Below are positions 8,797 through 16,558 of a stretch of DNA of 35,130 bases, one piece after another. The translations under genes and the position numbers were made by a program. The stretch lies in NCBI GenBank assembly GCA_947630195.1, contig CANRGQ010000003.1:1-35130 (forward strand), read 5' to 3'. Under the pieces are notes generated by a model. The model saw nothing but the letters and a program-made list of their open reading frames with translations, was not told where the DNA came from and searched no databases. Position 1 is the stretch's first letter, and every line of letters begins with the position of its first letter. The DNA comes from an uncultured Bacilli bacterium (lineage in GTDB: Bacteria > Bacillota_I > Bacilli_A > RF39 > UBA660).

Positions 8797-9438
8797 TTAA
8801 TTTTCATTATAATCAGTTATTTTACTACCTATAACACTTTCCGGATTTACTAATTTATTATTATGATATACTTCAAGTAAGAATGTTTTTTTATCACTTT
8901 CGATTTCATTATTTTTGGCACTACCAAGGATAGTTTCCGTTGTTATTTCCTCATCTTTTTTAACACTTATATTATCAAGTCCATAATAATAAGATTTTAA
9001 ATTATTTTGGTGTTCTATAACAATACATTTACCAAAAAATTCATCTTCAATAATATCGGTTACTTTACCATTATAGATGCTTCTTACATCAAAGACTTCA
9101 TCACTAGCATATAAAATACCCGTATTAGGTAAATAAGTATTTTCAAAATAAATTAGACTATTTTGTTGTAATTCTTCACTTTCATCCTTGCTATAATAAT
9201 GCACTTTAATATCAGCAGCCCCATCCATAATTGGTTTGGTAATATCACTTACCACATTAGTTTCTTCTTCTAATACAGGAACATCATCATTGTTATCAAG
9301 TATTCCTGTTCCATAATCATAATCTTTATTAGTTAAGGCAATATCTCTTCCCATAAAGATTACTCCTACAAAAATAGTGATTGTTATTAGTAAATATAAA
9401 GTTGGTAAGACAAAACTTTTTAATTTTCTTCTTTTCAT
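8797..9438 (-). CDS. spoIIQ: SpoIIQ-like LytM/M23-domain protein
   Basis: N-terminal TM plus LytM-like region (IYNGKVTDIIEDEFFGKCIVIEHQNNLKSYYYGL), directly downstream of spoIID. Confidence 0.75.
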   Translation of the reverse strand: MKRRKLKSFVLPTLYLLITITIFVGVIFMGRDIALTNKDYDYGTGILDNNDDVPVLEEETNVVSDITKPIMDGAADIKVHYYSKDESEELQQNSLIYFENTYLPNTGILYASDEVFDVRSIYNGKVTDIIEDEFFGKCIVIEHQNNLKSYYYGLDNISVKKDEEITTETILGSAKNNEIESDKKTFLLEVYHNNKLVNPESVIGSKITDYNEN

Positions 9439-9487
9439 TTTCCACCTTCCTACTTAAAGTATGAACGGTTTTTTTAATTCTTATACT

Positions 9488-10387
9488 TTAAATAGTGGAA
9501 AATTCAATATTTTGATAATAATATTTTAAAATATCTTGATAATTATATCCCTCACTGGCCATACCATTAGCTCCATACTGACTCATGCCAACCCCATGAC
9601 CATAGCCTTTCGTAGTTATCAAATACTTATCATTATCATTTGTAATTGTAAAATCCGTACTTCGTAAATCTAATTTTTTTCTAACCTCGGTTCCCTTAAA
9701 AGTAACGCCATTTATCGTAATCTTATTTACTCTTCCCGTTTCACTTCTTTCAATATTTGCAATATTTATATTATCACAACTAATATTTAATTTCGTACAT
9801 ATTTCATTCTTTGTAAATTCTTTAGTTACCTCAAAATTTTTTAAATCACTTTCATAATTTGATTCCACACTTTGTAAATAATCTCTGTCACTGGCAAAGA
9901 CTAAACTACTTTTTTCGGTATACCCATTACTCATGGCAAAGTAGTAAGCTTCGATTACTTCACCATCGTAAGTCATAACTTCTCCTTTGGTATTATCGAC
10001 AGCTAATTTTACTTTATCATAATACTTATTAAAATCACTTCCCCATTTAGTTTTCATTTCATCAACAGTAATATAACTTTGGTTAGAAACGTCTGTTACT
10101 ACATCAAAATCACCCGTACTAGTATTGATTTTATAGATAGCATAAGTTCTGGACGCGACGGCTTGAGCCTTCAAAGCTTCTTCATTAAAAGATGCCGGCA
10201 TTTCAGCGGCCACAACTCCCACAATGTAATCTTCAATATTTAAAGTTTTAAGTAAATTATTTTTATCTTTAACTACAATCTTTTTACTAGCTTCCGTATT
10301 AAAAAAAGTAGTAACTTCTCTACTACTTACATATACCAATACAAAACTTAAAATTATTACTACTATTAGTAAAATTTTATTTTGCAT
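9488..10387 (-). CDS. spoIID: Stage II sporulation protein D
   Basis: EDYIVGVVAAEMPASFNEEALKAQAVASRTYAIY...GYGHGVGMSQYGANGMA. Confidence 0.95.
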   Translation of the reverse strand: MQNKILLIVVIILSFVLVYVSSREVTTFFNTEASKKIVVKDKNNLLKTLNIEDYIVGVVAAEMPASFNEEALKAQAVASRTYAIYKINTSTGDFDVVTDVSNQSYITVDEMKTKWGSDFNKYYDKVKLAVDNTKGEVMTYDGEVIEAYYFAMSNGYTEKSSLVFASDRDYLQSVESNYESDLKNFEVTKEFTKNEICTKLNISCDNINIANIERSETGRVNKITINGVTFKGTEVRKKLDLRSTDFTITNDNDKYLITTKGYGHGVGMSQYGANGMASEGYNYQDILKYYYQNIEFSTI

Positions 10388-10399
10388 AATTTTTCTCCT

Positions 10400-10585
10400 T
10401 TATAAATTTAAAAAATCTAAAACAAAATTTGTGAGTAAATAAGACATCGCTATACTCAAAGCCATAATAAGTAGTTTAGCCTCTACTACTTTATTTTTCT
10501 TCATTATCTTTTCAAAATTTACTCCCGAAAAGATAAAGATACTTAAGAATAAAAATATAGCATAGAAATATATTCTATAGTTCAT
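10400..10585 (-). CDS. ywzB: DUF1146/YwzB-family small membrane protein
   Basis: MNYRIYFYAIFLFLSIFIFSGVNFEKIMKKNKVVEAKLLIMALSIAMSYLLTNFVLDFL. Confidence 0.65.
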   Translation of the reverse strand: MNYRIYFYAIFLFLSIFIFSGVNFEKIMKKNKVVEAKLLIMALSIAMSYLLTNFVLDFLNL

Positions 10586-11030
10586 TATATTCTCCATTTT
10601 CATAATCTATGATTTTACTAACTCTTTTTAAGTAACGATCAATGTCTGCTGGTTTAGTCGAAATAAAAGTATCAACTATTTCTTTAGCTAAAGGTAGTCC
10701 TAAATTGGCTCCAATGGCTAAAACATTGCAGCCATTATGGTTTTTACCTTTAAAAGCATCATCTGTACTCGTGGCTCTTACACATCTAATACCTTTTACT
10801 TTATTCGCCGCAATACTCATACCTACCCCATTACCACAAATAAGAATGCCTAAAGCCCCTGGTGTTCTACTAACTAAATCTCCCAACTTAAATGCAAAAT
10901 CAGGATAATCATCTAACTCACTATTTTCCATTCCTATTTCTTCAACATTAATTCCGTTGTTACTTAAATGTTTAATTAAATCTTTTTTTAAATCTACTCC
11001 TAAATGATCACAAGCCATATATAAAGTCAT
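10575..11030 (-). CDS. rpiB: Ribose-5-phosphate isomerase B / RpiB-LacA-LacB family
   Basis: ACDHLGVDLKKDL, GILICGNGVGMSIAANKVKGIRCVRA, HNGCNVLAIGA. Confidence 0.93.
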   Translation of the reverse strand: MTLYMACDHLGVDLKKDLIKHLSNNGINVEEIGMENSELDDYPDFAFKLGDLVSRTPGALGILICGNGVGMSIAANKVKGIRCVRATSTDDAFKGKNHNGCNVLAIGANLGLPLAKEIVDTFISTKPADIDRYLKRVSKIIDYENGEYNEL

Positions 11031-11110
11031 TTAATCACTCTCCTATATTAATTATACCAAATAATCAAGAATAATTTTTATTTTATTTTAAATTTGACAT
11101 TATTTATATA

Positions 11111-11905
11111 TTATACCGCTAATGGTTTAGTTAATTCATTTATATTTTGTTTTATATTAGTATAATAGTTTTTAATTTTACTTAATATTTCTTTCTTATC
11201 GTTATCACTAATCTTCGCTTTTTTCTTATCAATATAATAAGGCATCTTGATTCTTCTCACACTAACATTGGCTAAGTTTTCTATTTTAACAGTCCCTAAC
11301 TTTTTATATTCTAAATCATAATGATAGAAATATTTATCACTTTCTCTTTTACTAGTAATAGGTATAACTGTCCACATCTCTTTATCATTTGAATAACGCC
11401 ACAATATCGCTGGTCTTAACTTTCTCAGTTCATTTCCTATATTATAGCCAAAATCAATCCAACAAATATCAAAATTATGATAACTATACTTATTTATTTC
11501 TTCTTTTTCTTTTATTATTAACTCTAATTTATCTTTGCACCATTTCACATAAGATAAGCCATTATTATCATTTTTTGTGTGTCTATTAATAAAATCTAAT
11601 AAATACTCTTTGGTAATTGATATAACACTCTTTAATTCTTTATCTTTAACTTTAACCATTTCTTTATTTAAAATCATTCTTTTTTCCACAATACTATTAC
11701 TATAATCATTTACTTCACTCGGACTTGCAAACTTATTAATTGAGGGAATATATACCCTTCCATACCCATCAAAATCATATACAGGAACCCCTACAAAATG
11801 ATTAAAAGATATCTTATATAAAACTAATATCCATTTTATTTTATCATTTTGATTCACTTTCCAAATTTCTTTTTCGCAAATTATAGCCATATATATCCAC
11901 CTCAC
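11111..11905 (-). CDS. PemK/MazF-like toxin domain protein
   Basis: C-terminus CWIDFGYNIGNELRKLRPAILWRYSNDKEMWTVIPITSKRE...GTVKIENLANVSVRRI. Confidence 0.75.
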   Translation of the reverse strand: MRWIYMAIICEKEIWKVNQNDKIKWILVLYKISFNHFVGVPVYDFDGYGRVYIPSINKFASPSEVNDYSNSIVEKRMILNKEMVKVKDKELKSVISITKEYLLDFINRHTKNDNNGLSYVKWCKDKLELIIKEKEEINKYSYHNFDICWIDFGYNIGNELRKLRPAILWRYSNDKEMWTVIPITSKRESDKYFYHYDLEYKKLGTVKIENLANVSVRRIKMPYYIDKKKAKISDNDKKEILSKIKNYYTNIKQNINELTKPLAV

Positions 11906-11967
11906 TTTCTGTTAGTAATTTAATCTTATCACACAAATTTTTGTTTGTAAAGCAAATTTGATATATA

Positions 11968-11996
11968 TTGCAAAATTTTAGATATTATGCTAAAAT
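11968..11996 (+). promoter_or_regulatory. SigA-type promoter for a candidate antisense sRNA
   Basis: TTGCAA - 17 nt - (TGC)TAAAAT. Confidence 0.6.
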
Positions 11997-12002
11997 GTAT
12001 AT

Positions 12003-12120
12003 GTCAAAAGAAATTTACATAAAATAAAAAAAGGGAAATACTTAACTTGGCTCGTTGAGTACTTACCTTAAAAATTTAGGGTTGTACTTGATCTTGGATG
12101 GTTGAGTACTTATTTTTTTA
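12003..12120 (+). ncRNA. Candidate antitoxin sRNA (~115 nt), convergent to small-toxin mRNA
   Basis: Promoter at 11968-11996 and intrinsic terminator at 12084-12120; antisense to the 3' part of the toxin mRNA. Confidence 0.5.
12084..12120 (+). terminator. Intrinsic terminator of candidate sRNA
   Basis: GUACUUGAUC-UUGGAU-GGUUGAGUAC (10 bp with G-U pairs) then UUAUUUUUUUA. Confidence 0.65.
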
Positions 12121-12199
12121 TTATCATAAATAATAATGATGAAGTTAACAGGAAGATAATAAGTATTAATGAAGTGATTAACAAATCCTTTTTCTTCAT
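12110..12199 (-). CDS. 29-aa hydrophobic peptide, candidate type I toxin (MKKKDLLITSLILIIFLLTSSLLFMIIKK)
   Basis: ATG with perfect SD AAAGGAGG (12209-12216), 9-nt spacing; single TM; below the ORF-track length cutoff. Confidence 0.6.
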   Translation of the reverse strand: MKKKDLLITSLILIIFLLTSSLLFMIIKK

Positions 12200-12266
12200 A
12201 ATACCAGCCCTCCTTTCTATAAAGAAAGTAGGCAAGTACTCAACAGTTAAGCATTTCCTAACATTA

Positions 12267-12295
12267 ATTATATATCATAATTGAAACTATTACAA
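12267..12295 (-). promoter_or_regulatory. SigA-type promoter of candidate toxin mRNA
   Basis: Minus strand TTGTAA - 17 nt - TATAAT. Confidence 0.6.
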
Positions 12296-12327
12296 GCGAA
12301 CAAATCCTGTTTTTTTTATAAAATAAA

Positions 12328-12349
12328 AAGAGTAAATTCCTTTGCTCTT
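12328..12349 (-). terminator. rpmE terminator
   Basis: AAGAG..CTCTT followed by T-rich tract on the minus strand. Confidence 0.6.
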
Positions 12350-12557
12350 AGTTAGCTTTATCAAAGCCATATTTTTTATTAAATTTTTCAATATTTCCAG
12401 TTTTCTTTGCTTTTCCTTGCGCACCAGTATAGAATGGATGACATTCACTACAAACTTCAACATGAATTTCATCTTTTACTGATTTAGTTTTAAATGTTGC
12501 TCCACAAGCACATTTAACTGTACAATCTTTTAATTCTGGATGAATATTTGCTTTCAT
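12348..12557 (-). CDS. rpmE: 50S ribosomal protein L31 (zinc-binding form)
   Basis: [26 protein letters not shown]...[13 protein letters not shown]. Confidence 0.97.
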   Translation of the reverse strand: MKANIHPELKDCTVKCACGATFKTKSVKDEIHVEVCSECHPFYTGAQGKAKKTGNIEKFNKKYGFDKAN

Positions 12558-12630
12558 TATTTCTCTCCCTTCGCCATACTATTCTTATAGTATAGAAACT
12601 TTTTCGTTCTTTAGTATTATACCATATTTT

Positions 12631-12873
12631 TTAAATATCGCAAGACTCTTCCTTAATTTCTTTTTGTGGTTGTCTAATTCTTTTCCGAGAAATGATTTGA
12701 CTTTTTCCGAAATTTTCCTTATCTTTTTCGATATTTTCATCTTCTAGCTCTTCAAAAGACATCTCACTTGGTAAGATTTTGGCTTCATTAATTTTAAATG
12801 CTGCCACTCCCAGTAAAACACTTACTAATAAAACATTAGCCACTAATCTTTCTTTAATACTTATACTATCCAT
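12631..12873 (-). CDS. Hypothetical single-TM protein
   Basis: MDSISIKERLVANVLLVSVLLGVAAFKINEAK; GGTGG SD-like. Confidence 0.55.
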   Translation of the reverse strand: MDSISIKERLVANVLLVSVLLGVAAFKINEAKILPSEMSFEELEDENIEKDKENFGKSQIISRKRIRQPQKEIKEESCDI

Positions 12874-12922
12874 AAAACCACCCGTGCTTAATATCTTAAC
12901 ACATTTGGCATTATTTAACAAC

Positions 12923-13606
12923 TTAAATCGAATGAATTATAACTTCGGCGAGTTCTTTATGCCCTAAATAGTTATAGTAAAAGCTATTCTCACTGGCAAA
13001 AAACTTTTTATTTAACATTAAATCAATAATATTTATGAATGTTAAATCATATTTAAGAGCCATATTACTTACTTCGGAATTTAAAATAATGGCATTACTT
13101 TTACTTAAATATTTATTTTCATAAAAACCAATAACGACTATTTTGGCTTCACTTATTTTTTTAATTTCTTGAATCAAAGTTTGATAATACTCTAAAAATT
13201 CCTCTAGTTCTTCTTTGGTTAAATCATTGGTCATACTCATCTTAACAAGTTCTTCTTCCCCCATATTAATGATTACTAAGTTAGCCTTATGAATATCTTG
13301 TTTAATGGTTAAATCAGTTTTTTTATCTATTACGTTATTATTTAAATCCGCAAGTAATTCTTCTATTTTATAATTTTTCTTCACAAAACTCGTATTATAA
13401 GATTTTAAATTATTTTTCCCTTCTAAATATTCTTTTAAATAGTCATTATAACTAATCCCATCAATATTATAATAAGTTTCCCCACTTGAAGTGCCATCGC
13501 CAAGTGACACTATTCTTAACTTTTCTTCTTTATTAAAAAAATAAATAAAATACGCAAGTATTATACTAAGTAAAATAATAATTATTAACTTATAGAGTCT
13601 CCGCAA
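12923..13606 (-). CDS. SGNH/GDSL-hydrolase-like membrane-anchored protein, catalytic residues degenerate
   Basis: IVSLGDGTSSGE (block I), VINMGEEE (block III-like), NYLGHKELAEVI (block V-like). Confidence 0.65.
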   Translation of the reverse strand: MRRLYKLIIIILLSIILAYFIYFFNKEEKLRIVSLGDGTSSGETYYNIDGISYNDYLKEYLEGKNNLKSYNTSFVKKNYKIEELLADLNNNVIDKKTDLTIKQDIHKANLVIINMGEEELVKMSMTNDLTKEELEEFLEYYQTLIQEIKKISEAKIVVIGFYENKYLSKSNAIILNSEVSNMALKYDLTFINIIDLMLNKKFFASENSFYYNYLGHKELAEVIIHSI

Positions 13607-13643
13607 GTAAATACCCCCAAAATAAAATGTAGACTATACTACA

Positions 13644-14897
13644 TTATATTTCTTCAATATCTATTTTAGCACCCACATTACTTAATTTATGGATGATATT
13701 TTCATATCCTCTTAAGATATAATCAATATCATAAATCATCGTGGTACCTTCCGCAATAAGGCCGGCTAAGATAAGGGCTGCTCCTCCTCTTAGGTCAGTC
13801 GCGTTTATTTCGGTTCCTTTTAAAACACTTTTGCCTTTAATCTCGGCTTTTAAACCATCAAGTTTAATGTCCGCTCCCATCTTTTGTAAATATGGGTAGT
13901 GTCCTACTCTATTTTCCCAAATAGTTTCTTCCATATGACTTACACCTTCCGCTTGGGTAAGTAAAACACTCATTGGTTGACCAAGATCTGTTGGAAAACC
14001 TGGGTATACTAAAGTCGTAATATCTACCGGTTTTAAATGTTCACATCTATTTAAAGTAATAGAATGACCTTCTATTTTATATTCCACACCCATTTCTTTT
14101 AATTTATTAAGTAAAGCTGCATTATGTTCCGGAATAATCCCCTCTACACAAAGGTTATCCCCAAGAAGGGCTCCCATTAAAATGTAAGTACCAGCTTCAA
14201 TTCGGTCCGGAATAACTTCTATTTCCGCACCATGTAATTTTTCTACTCCATTAATGGTAATAGTATCCGTTCCCGCTCCTTTAATATCGGCTCCCATTTT
14301 ATTTAAGAAGTCCATTATATTAATTATTTCCACTTCTTTCGCCGCATTTTTAATAACAGTAGTACCTTTAGCAAGGGTAGCGGCAAACATAATGTTAATC
14401 GTGGCTCCAACTGAAGCAAAATCTAAAGTTATTTCAGCACCTTTTAAATCTTCCGCATCTAAAATATATTTATGGCCTCTTTTGGTAACTTTAGCCCCCA
14501 TCGCTTTAAATCCTTTTAAATGTAAATCAATAGGTCTACTTCCTATATTACATCCTCCTGGAAAATACATCTCGACATGTTTATATTTACCAAGTAATAC
14601 TCCCATAAAATAATAAGAGGCTCTAAGTTTAACACTTAACTCTTGACTAATTAAAACATTTTTTAAATTAGTCGTATCTATCTTTATTGTTTTACCATTT
14701 TGTTCGATATCACAATTAAGTAATCTTACAATATCAAATAAAGCATCTCTATCGGTAATATTCGGGACATTTTTAATGGTACTTACCCCATCTGCTAAAA
14801 GGGATGCGGGAATTAAGGCTACCGCACTGTTTTTAGCACCCCCAATAGAAATATTTCCTTTTAAAAGGTTTCCACCTTCAATAACAATTCTCTCCAA
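13644..14897 (-). CDS. murA: UDP-N-acetylglucosamine 1-carboxyvinyltransferase
   Basis: GGAKNSAVALIPASLLADG, FPGGCNIGSRPIDLHLKG (catalytic Cys), DLRGGAALILAGLIAEG. Confidence 0.97.
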   Translation of the reverse strand: MERIVIEGGNLLKGNISIGGAKNSAVALIPASLLADGVSTIKNVPNITDRDALFDIVRLLNCDIEQNGKTIKIDTTNLKNVLISQELSVKLRASYYFMGVLLGKYKHVEMYFPGGCNIGSRPIDLHLKGFKAMGAKVTKRGHKYILDAEDLKGAEITLDFASVGATINIMFAATLAKGTTVIKNAAKEVEIINIMDFLNKMGADIKGAGTDTITINGVEKLHGAEIEVIPDRIEAGTYILMGALLGDNLCVEGIIPEHNAALLNKLKEMGVEYKIEGHSITLNRCEHLKPVDITTLVYPGFPTDLGQPMSVLLTQAEGVSHMEETIWENRVGHYPYLQKMGADIKLDGLKAEIKGKSVLKGTEINATDLRGGAALILAGLIAEGTTMIYDIDYILRGYENIIHKLSNVGAKIDIEEI

Positions 14898-15084
14898 AAA
14901 AACACCTTCTTTTATTAACCTAGGCCCTTTACTATTATTTATGTTTTAATAGTAAATTTTGTGAGTAAATAAAAACAAATAATAGTAGTTTATATTTGTT
15001 TATATACCTAACCGAGTTATTCGGTTTTTCCTAAGATTATCATACTTTTTTTAAAGGCATTTGTCAATAAAATTAAGATAATTT

Positions 15085-15255
15085 TTAGATTAATAATGTA
15101 TATTTAAGATATTCATAAAAACTTAATTCATAAGGACTTAAAATATCCTTAGTTAAAAAGCTATTAATTATTATGTATCCAAGGATAACTTCAATTAAAA
15201 AGAGGATTATATTTATTATAATAAAAGTTCTTTTTGATATGTATTTAGGCATCAT
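15085..15255 (-). CDS. Small membrane protein ORF (MMPKYISKRTFIIINIILFLIEVILGYIIINSFLTKDILSPYELSFYEYLKYTLLI)
   Basis: 56-codon ORF below the track cutoff, AGGTGAT SD, single TM. Confidence 0.45.
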   Translation of the reverse strand: MMPKYISKRTFIIINIILFLIEVILGYIIINSFLTKDILSPYELSFYEYLKYTLLI

Positions 15256-15292
15256 TATCACCTAAATACATATTGATATATTATTTCTTATT

Positions 15293-15829
15293 TTATGCAA
15301 ATAAATGCATAATTCCTAATATAAATAATAAAACTATCCCAAAGATATTACCATATATTCCCAAGACTTTACTACTGTATTTACCGATTAATAAACCTAA
15401 ATAAGTAATGAGTCCGGCACACATACTAAAGATAAATCCCGCCATTATAACATTATCTGTTATGGCACTTAAACCAAGACCTGTCGAAAAACTATCTAAA
15501 CTTACCGATATACTTACTAAAAACATATTAATTACACTTAAATCAAAATTATCTTTTTCTTTACTAAATAAACTTATTACCATTTCAATACCTATTAGTA
15601 AAAGAATTAAACCCAGTAATATATTTACTTTGATATTTAAAAAGTTAACTATTTTTTCTCCCAATATATTTCCTATTATAGGCATAAAGAAATGCATTAT
15701 ACCGACCATTAAACTAAATATTAATATCTTTCTTTTACTTATATTAAAAGAACCAATAGATAAACTAATAGAAAAAGTGTCCATAGATAAAGAAATCCCA
15801 ATTAAAAATAAAGATATTATTATAGACAC
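15293..15829 (-). CDS. MntP/YtaF-family membrane protein
   Basis: ISLSMDTFSISLSIG and ISVSLDSFSTGLGL internal repeat. Confidence 0.8.
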   Translation of the reverse strand: MSIIISLFLIGISLSMDTFSISLSIGSFNISKRKILIFSLMVGIMHFFMPIIGNILGEKIVNFLNIKVNILLGLILLLIGIEMVISLFSKEKDNFDLSVINMFLVSISVSLDSFSTGLGLSAITDNVIMAGFIFSMCAGLITYLGLLIGKYSSKVLGIYGNIFGIVLLFILGIMHLFA

Positions 15830-15857
15830 TTAAATCACCTAATTAAATATATTTATT

Positions 15858-16361
15858 TTATTTAAATTTATTAATTACTTCGCTTACATAAAAACTATAT
15901 TCAGCATTACTTAAATCACTTTGTTCATCTAACAAACATAAAGGAGGAAATAATACACACCACCAATTATGCCCTAAACCTTTACCTAAAGTTATAACTA
16001 AACTTTCATAATTACCTTCATCATATTTATAGCCTTTATAGTATTTCTCAGGAAAATAATTATCCCCATAACTTATCCCATAAGTAATATCATACTTCTC
16101 TAAGATACTATCCACATTACTTATGTTATTTTTTATTAAACTTCTCGCTTCACTTATATTTTTAGCTTTACTTACAACTTTAAATAACTCATCTTCTACT
16201 TCATCTTTTATTTTATTTTTTAACTCTTGATCTTCTAATTCATCACTATTTGCTATAATTCTAAATCTAATTGCCTCACTTGGTATTAAAACATTTTCTT
16301 TATTACTTATAAATAAACATACTACCACAATGACAAATAATATAACTATACCTTTTTTCAT
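15858..16361 (-). CDS. spoIIR: Stage II sporulation protein R
   Basis: IPSEAIRFRIIANSDELEDQELKNKIKDEVEDEL...GKGLGHNWWCVLFPPLCLLDE. Confidence 0.95.
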   Translation of the reverse strand: MKKGIVILFVIVVVCLFISNKENVLIPSEAIRFRIIANSDELEDQELKNKIKDEVEDELFKVVSKAKNISEARSLIKNNISNVDSILEKYDITYGISYGDNYFPEKYYKGYKYDEGNYESLVITLGKGLGHNWWCVLFPPLCLLDEQSDLSNAEYSFYVSEVINKFK

Positions 16362-16411
16362 ATATCCACCTAGTTACATAATGAACATATTATTTGTTTT
16401 TTATACAAAAA

Positions 16412-16439
16412 GAGAATGAGTTTTATTTTATTTATTCTC
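16412..16439 (-). terminator. Terminator downstream of surface-protein cassette
   Basis: GAGAAT..ATTCTC stem followed by TTTTT on the minus strand. Confidence 0.55.
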
Positions 16440-16472
16440 ACTTTCTATAAATACATAGATTATAAAATTTCG

Positions 16473-16521
16473 GTGCCGGTAATATTTTATATAAATATAT
16501 ATAATATTCTTCTACCGGCAC
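16473..16521. repeat. Large palindromic element (left cassette border)
   Basis: GTGCCGGTA..TACCGGCAC perfect 9-bp arms with inner AATATT/AATATT. Confidence 0.8.
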
Positions 16522-16534
16522 GCCTTTAATTTTC

Positions 16535-16555
16535 GCCATATGGCCGCCTTGGGCG
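16535..16555. repeat. Two adjacent GC-rich palindromes immediately 3' of the 394-aa gene
   Basis: GCCATATGGC (16535-16544) and CGCC-TTG-GGCG (16545-16555). Confidence 0.8.
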
Positions 16556-16558
16556 ATA

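Larger units (their letters stand above)
12026..12260 (-). ncRNA. Candidate type I toxin mRNA (~235 nt)
   Basis: Promoter 12267-12295 (minus); 3' hairpin GGuAAGUACUcAAC-GAGCCAA-GUUaAGUAUUUCC followed by CUUUUUUUAUUUUA. Confidence 0.5.

Noticed and set aside
8797-9438. Loss of metal-binding residues in the SpoIIQ-like LytM domain
   Set aside because: SpoIIQ proteins commonly have degenerate catalytic sites, so this is expected rather than novel
12102-12284. 60-aa + strand ORF (MSTYFFIIINNN...)
   Set aside because: No SD, non-ATG start inside the repeat; better explained by the two opposing small RNAs and the minus-strand peptide
12290-12472. 60-aa minus ORF overlapping rpmE
   Set aside because: Out-of-frame overlap with the clear L31 gene and its terminator
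14254-14613. 119-aa + strand ORF antisense to murA, plus similar antisense ORFs over secA, gyrA, gyrB, rpiB and mntP
   Set aside because: Shadow ORFs opposite strongly conserved coding frames; no SD or family signal
15010-15035. AACCGA-GTTAT-TCGGTTTTT hairpin as a terminator
   Set aside because: T-tract is on the plus side but no plus-strand gene lies upstream; function unclear
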